A DNA stretch of 64,000 bases from assembly GCF_002742625.1 (NCBI RefSeq), contig NZ_PEBF01000001.1, positions 3,658,001-3,722,000 of the forward strand, given 5' to 3'. A model generated the notes under the pieces. That model was given only the letters and a program-made list of their open reading frames with translations, was not told the DNA's origin and searched no databases. The stretch is from Caulobacter sp. FWC2. Lineage in GTDB: Bacteria > Pseudomonadota > Alphaproteobacteria > Caulobacterales > Caulobacteraceae. This document shows, piece by piece, positions 60,358 to 64,000 of this stretch. The first letter of the stretch is position 1. Each line of letters opens with the position of its first letter. Both the position numbers and the translations under genes were made by a program.

Positions 60358-62738
60358 GCGCGCACCAGGGCGCCGTTGCGGACCGCGAGGCGGACGCTTT
60401 GACCTTGCTTCATCTCGATCTCCAGGGTCGACGCCCTATGAACTACAGTGTGGCGGCCGTGGGCCGTGGCGGTCAGCACCGCCTCTGAAAGCTTGCCGCC
60501 CGCCCAACGCACATCGACACCGACCGCGCCCCTCGCCCTCAGGCCGGTCATATGGCCGGTCGGCCAGGCCGACGGCAGGGCCGCCAGCAGGTAGATGCGG
60601 TCGTTGCGGCTCTGCAGGACCATCTCGGTCATGCCCGAGGTCCCTCCGAAATTGCCGTCGATCTGGAACGGCGGGTGGGCGTCGAACATGTTGGGATAGG
60701 TCCGCTCGGGGCCCAGCAGCAGCTTCAGCACGCTGTGCGCATGATCGCCGTCGCCCAGCCGCGCCCAGAGGTTCAGCCGCCAGGCGATGGCCCAGCCGGT
60801 GGTGATGTCGCCCCGCTTCAGCAGCGAAGTCCTGGCCGCCGCCGCCAGCTTCGGCGTGGTGTCGATCCCGATCTGGTCCGACGGGAACAGGCCATAGAGG
60901 TGCGAGACGTGCCGGTGCTGGGGTTCCTTGGCGTCGGCGTCCCAGTCCTCCTGCCATTCCTGCAGTTGGCCGTCCTTGCCGATCCTGTACGGCGCCAGCT
61001 TGTCGCGCGCCGCCGTCAGCTCGGTGACGAACGCCGGATCGGCGCCGAGGATGCCCTCGGCCTTCAGGCAGTTGTCGAACAGGTCCCGGATGATCGCCTG
61101 GTCCATGGTCGGACCGGCGACCAACGACGAGCCATGACCATGATCGTTCTCTGGCGATACCGACGGACTGGTGACCAGCACCCCGAACTTCGGATCGACG
61201 ACCAGGGTGTCGAGGAAGAACCGCGCCGAGCCCTTCATCAGCGGATACACGCGGGCCAGATAGGCCTTGTCGCGGCTGTAGTCGTAGTGGTCGAAGACGT
61301 GCTTGCAGATCCAGGCGCCGCCCGTGGGCCAGACGCCCCAGAGCGCGCCGTCGATCGGCGCGGTGGCGCGCCACAGGTCGGTGTTGTGGTGGGCGACCCA
61401 GCCGCGCGCGCCATACATGACCTGGGCGGTGCGCGCGCCGGTCGTGGCCAGGTCCTCGACCAGCGCGATCAACGGCTCGACACAGGGCGCGAGGTTGGTC
61501 GGTTCGGCCGGCCAGTAGTTCATCTCGGTATTGATGTTGATCGTGTACTTGCTCTCCCACGGGGGCGAGGTCTTCTCGTTCCAGATCCCCTGGAGGTTGG
61601 CCGGCTGGCCGCCGGGGCGTGAGCAGGCGATCAGCAGGTAGCGGCCGTACTGGTAGTACAGCGCCGCCAGCGACGGATCGTCCGTGGTCGGCGACTGCCG
61701 GATGCGCTCGTCCGTCGGCAGCAGGTCGGCGCGCGTGCGGCCAAAGTCGACGCCGACCCGACGGAACAACGCCCGGTGATCGGCCTGGTGATCGGCCAGG
61801 ATCTTCGCCCAGGACTTGCCGACCAGCCCGGCCAGCGTCGCGTTGTTCAGCGCCTGGGGATCGCCGGAGACGTCGTCGTACCTGCGATAGCTGGTGGCCG
61901 CCGCGATCAGCAGCACGACCTCGTCGGCGTTCCTGACCGTCAGCACGCCGCCCTGCCCCGTCAACGCGCCGCCCTTGGCGCGGACCTCGACGCGGCACTC
62001 GAAGGTCAGGGCGGCGGGGATTCCCTCCCGGCTCTCATTGGCGCCGACCAGGACCAGGGCGCTACCCTCGACCCTCGCGACGGGCTTAGACTTCAGCGGG
62101 CTGGCGAAGGAAAGATCGACGCTGATCGCGCCCTTGCGGCTGGCGCTCAGGCGCACGGCGATGACCCCGTCCGGATGACTGCCGATCACCTCGCGGCGAT
62201 AGCGCACACCGCCGGCCGTGAAGGTCGTGGCGGCGATCGCCCCATCGATGTCGAGGTCGCGCACATAGTCGCCGCTCGCTTCGCCCAGCCCGGGAAAATC
62301 GAGCTTCAGATCGCCGATCGTCTGGTAGGCCATCTGCCGCCTGGGCTTGCCCAGGAACTTGGCGTCGGCCAGCTTCGTGGCTTGGACATAGTCACCGGCG
62401 TCGATCAGGCGGCGGATCTCCGGCAGCGCGGCCAAGGCCTCAGGATTGGCGGGATCGTAGGGGCCGCCCGCCCACAGCGTATCCTCGTTGAGCTGCAGCC
62501 GCTCGGAGGCGACGCCCCCAAACACCATCGCGCCCAGCTTGCCCGAACCCACCGGCAGGGCTTCGACCCACGCCTTGGCCGGCTGGCGGTACCACAGGCG
62601 CAGCGGCGAGGCCTTGGCCGTAGCAGCTTGAGACTTGGTCGCGGCGACGGAAGCGGCCACGACCGCCAGCGCGGACCGGCGGCTTAACCCCGCCCCCCGA
62701 CGCGTGCGCATCGCTTGCGGTTCCGAACATCGCGCCAT
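60354..62738 (-). CDS. GH95 family alpha-L-fucosidase/alpha-L-galactosidase-like enzyme, Tat-exported
   Basis: A 794-residue inverting glycosidase. GAGG precedes ATG 62738; the leader holds GLSRRSALAVVAASVAA, a Tat signal. GH95 marks are LPVGSGKLGAMVFGG and LQLNEDTLWAGGPYDP at the start, INTEMNYWPAEPTNL in the active-site region, TSPSVSPEN, HRHVSHLYGLFP, TTGWAIAWRLNLWARLGDG and FQIDGNFGG. GH95 removes terminal alpha-1,2-L-fucose or alpha-L-galactose, as in xyloglucan or pectin side chains. It is the first gene of a two-gene operon with GH127, divergent from GH51. Confidence 0.93.
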   Translation of the reverse strand: MARCSEPQAMRTRRGAGLSRRSALAVVAASVAATKSQAATAKASPLRLWYRQPAKAWVEALPVGSGKLGAMVFGGVASERLQLNEDTLWAGGPYDPANPEALAALPEIRRLIDAGDYVQATKLADAKFLGKPRRQMAYQTIGDLKLDFPGLGEASGDYVRDLDIDGAIAATTFTAGGVRYRREVIGSHPDGVIAVRLSASRKGAISVDLSFASPLKSKPVARVEGSALVLVGANESREGIPAALTFECRVEVRAKGGALTGQGGVLTVRNADEVVLLIAAATSYRRYDDVSGDPQALNNATLAGLVGKSWAKILADHQADHRALFRRVGVDFGRTRADLLPTDERIRQSPTTDDPSLAALYYQYGRYLLIACSRPGGQPANLQGIWNEKTSPPWESKYTININTEMNYWPAEPTNLAPCVEPLIALVEDLATTGARTAQVMYGARGWVAHHNTDLWRATAPIDGALWGVWPTGGAWICKHVFDHYDYSRDKAYLARVYPLMKGSARFFLDTLVVDPKFGVLVTSPSVSPENDHGHGSSLVAGPTMDQAIIRDLFDNCLKAEGILGADPAFVTELTAARDKLAPYRIGKDGQLQEWQEDWDADAKEPQHRHVSHLYGLFPSDQIGIDTTPKLAAAARTSLLKRGDITTGWAIAWRLNLWARLGDGDHAHSVLKLLLGPERTYPNMFDAHPPFQIDGNFGGTSGMTEMVLQSRNDRIYLLAALPSAWPTGHMTGLRARGAVGVDVRWAGGKLSEAVLTATAHGRHTVVHRASTLEIEMKQGQSVRLAVRNGALVRA

Positions 62739-63065
62739 AGCTTCCTCACGCCAGTTCTTGGTGTGCGCCAGGTCCCCCAGCTGACGCGCCGCGACGGTTC
62801 GGTCGCTTGACGCATACCCTATCTACTCGGACAATTAAGGCAACCGACGAGCCTTGCGCCCGGAGCGTCAAGGGCCGCGCTTATTGGGTTATCATGGACG
62901 CTCAAGTCGAACGCGCCCAGCGTTCGCCAGCAGCTTGACCCGATATATTGTCTGACTATTATCGCGCTGAACCTTGGCGCGAAGCCTTCAAAAGACAAGA
63001 TCCGCGAGACGGGTCGCCGCTCCGGGTCGCATCATGTCGATCCTGAGCGAGCACGGGGAGAAGAC
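62739..63065. other. Divergent promoter region, GH95 / GH51
   Basis: 327 nt without a gene. It holds a promoter candidate for GH51 (62935-62962). I do not find the GATAACGTTATC-type operator here, so these two transcripts may be under another regulator. Confidence 0.55.
62935..62962 (+). promoter_or_regulatory. Promoter candidate for GH51
   Basis: TTGACC (62935-62940), 16 nt, TATTAT (62957-62962), in an AT-rich patch about 100 bp before the GH51 start. Confidence 0.5.
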
Positions 63066-64000
63066 ATGCTCAAAATCGCTCGGCCCATGGCCGCGTCCGT
63101 CCTGGCCATGATGATCGCCTCGCCCGCCCTGGCGCAGGCCAAGGCCGATGCGCCGATCGCGGTCCGCATCGAGGCCGGGGCGCCCGGCGCCAAGATCGAT
63201 CGCAACATCTTCGGCCAGTTCGCCGAACATCTCGGCTCGGGCATCTATGGCGGCGTCTGGGTCGGCAAGGACTCGCCCATCCCCAATGTCCGCGGCATCC
63301 GCACCGATGTCGTCAAGGCGCTGCGCGACATCAAGGTGCCCAATGTGCGCTGGCCGGGCGGCTGTTTCGCCGACGAATATCACTGGCGCCACGGCATCGG
63401 CCCGGTCGAGGGTCGCCGCAAGACGATCAACTCCAACTGGGGCGGCGCGGTCGAACCCAACACCTTCGGCACCGACGAGTTCATGGACTTCGTCGGCCAG
63501 ATCGGCAGCGACGCCTACATCTCGGTCAATGTCGGCTCGGGCACGGTCCAGGAAGCGGCCGAGTGGGTCGAGTACATGACCGCCGATCCAGAGACCACGG
63601 CGGGCAAGGAACGCGCCGCCAACGGCCACCGCGAGCCCTACAAGATCAAGTATCTGGGCCTGGGCAACGAGAGCTGGAGCTGCGGCGGCGCCATGCGGCC
63701 GGAGTACTATGCCGACGAGATGAAGCGCTACGCCCGATTCGTGCGCAACTACAACCCCAAGCAGACCGGCGCAGACGCCATGCAGCGCATCGCCGTCGGT
63801 CCCGACCAGGGCAAGCCGGCCTACACCGAGACGGTCATGGCCGCGCAGAAGGGCCACGACTGGGCCTGGAACATCGAAGGGCTGTCGCTGCACTCGTACA
63901 CGACCGGCGGCTGGCCGCCGTCCTATTCCAGCACCAAGTTCGACGAGACCGCCTATGCCAAGCTGCTGAAGGAAACGCTGGGCATGGACGGGCTGATCAC
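63066..64000 (+). CDS. GH51 family alpha-L-arabinofuranosidase, exported (3' end missing)
   Basis: The first 311 codons of an arabinofuranosidase that runs off the window. GGGGAG precedes the ATG; signal peptide to about residue 24 (AASVLAMMIASPALAQA). The GH51 barrel opens with IDRNIFGQFAEHLGSGIYGGVWVG, followed by VPNVRWPGGCFADEYHWRHGIGP and the acid/base Glu202 in LGLGNESWSCGG; the nucleophile glutamate lies beyond the end. It would remove alpha-L-arabinofuranosyl branches from arabinan or arabinoxylan. It is divergent from the GH95-GH127 operon. Confidence 0.93.
   Translation, partial: MLKIARPMAASVLAMMIASPALAQAKADAPIAVRIEAGAPGAKIDRNIFGQFAEHLGSGIYGGVWVGKDSPIPNVRGIRTDVVKALRDIKVPNVRWPGGCFADEYHWRHGIGPVEGRRKTINSNWGGAVEPNTFGTDEFMDFVGQIGSDAYISVNVGSGTVQEAAEWVEYMTADPETTAGKERAANGHREPYKIKYLGLGNESWSCGGAMRPEYYADEMKRYARFVRNYNPKQTGADAMQRIAVGPDQGKPAYTETVMAAQKGHDWAWNIEGLSLHSYTTGGWPPSYSSTKFDETAYAKLLKETLGMDGLI

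Overview
The window looks like chromosomal DNA of a Caulobacter-type alphaproteobacterium. It is GC-rich and gene-dense. It carries a recognisable pleC (polar-development histidine kinase/phosphatase), a LOV histidine kinase beside a single-domain receiver (lovK/lovR type), a UrcA-family protein, several very large TonB-dependent receptors (TBDRs), HWE/HisKA_2 kinases, and an alphaproteobacterial sulfite-reduction operon containing DUF934 and DUF2849 genes. I see no phage, plasmid, insertion sequence, rRNA or CRISPR; there is one tRNA (Lys, anticodon CTT).

Layout. 1-8.3 kb: 3' part of an S9 peptidase, a BlaI-type repressor coupled to an M56 (BlaR1-like) membrane protease with nested operator palindromes, an acyl-CoA thioesterase, an exported amidase and a von Willebrand A protein. 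8.3-12 kb: a tightly overlapping minus-strand operon of secreted proteins (Sel1-repeat lipoprotein, beta-helix protein, secreted protein, 59-residue lipoprotein). 12.3-17 kb: paired acyl-CoA dehydrogenases, a hypothetical protein, OmpW behind an FNR/FixK-like box, and a CPBP protease. 17-27.7 kb: pepN, pleC, UrcA, Nudix, S1/P1 nuclease, 3D-domain protein, penicillin-acylase-type hydrolase. 27.6-34.2 kb: cobA-DUF2849-cysI-DUF934-cysH with a divergent LysR regulator, chorismate mutase and an AIM24-type protein. 34.2-44.2 kb: two TBDRs, an Hpt protein, tRNA-Lys and a GH43 enzyme. 44.3-51 kb: a signalling island with three HWE/HisKA_2-type kinases and two stand-alone receivers around an ArsB-like permease. 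51-64 kb: a plant-polysaccharide locus with an esterase, a LacI regulator, a broken transporter/xylosidase fusion, a TBDR, GH127, GH95 and the start of GH51.

How the genes fit together. The right third looks like a hemicellulose/arabinan utilisation region. Periplasmic or surface enzymes (GH43, GH51, GH127, GH95, esterase) would release sugars taken up through TBDRs, under LacI-type repression; near-identical operators (GATAACGTTATC / GATAACGTTACC) sit before both divergent genes at 54.7-54.9 kb. The CysI/CysH block supplies sulfide from APS/PAPS, and its siroheme precursor comes from the co-transcribed CobA.

Most notable observations: (1) an RsbQ/KAI2-like alpha/beta hydrolase translationally coupled to a PAS-HisKA_2 kinase and a receiver, a two-component analogue of Bacillus RsbQ-RsbP; (2) an in-frame deletion fusion of a sugar-acid MFS transporter to the C-terminal part of a GH43 xylosidase; (3) CU-rich, anti-Shine-Dalgarno-like tracts just upstream of terminators after all three TBDR genes, plus an orphan copy at 52.2 kb that may be a small RNA; (4) a four-gene secreted-protein operon of unknown function.
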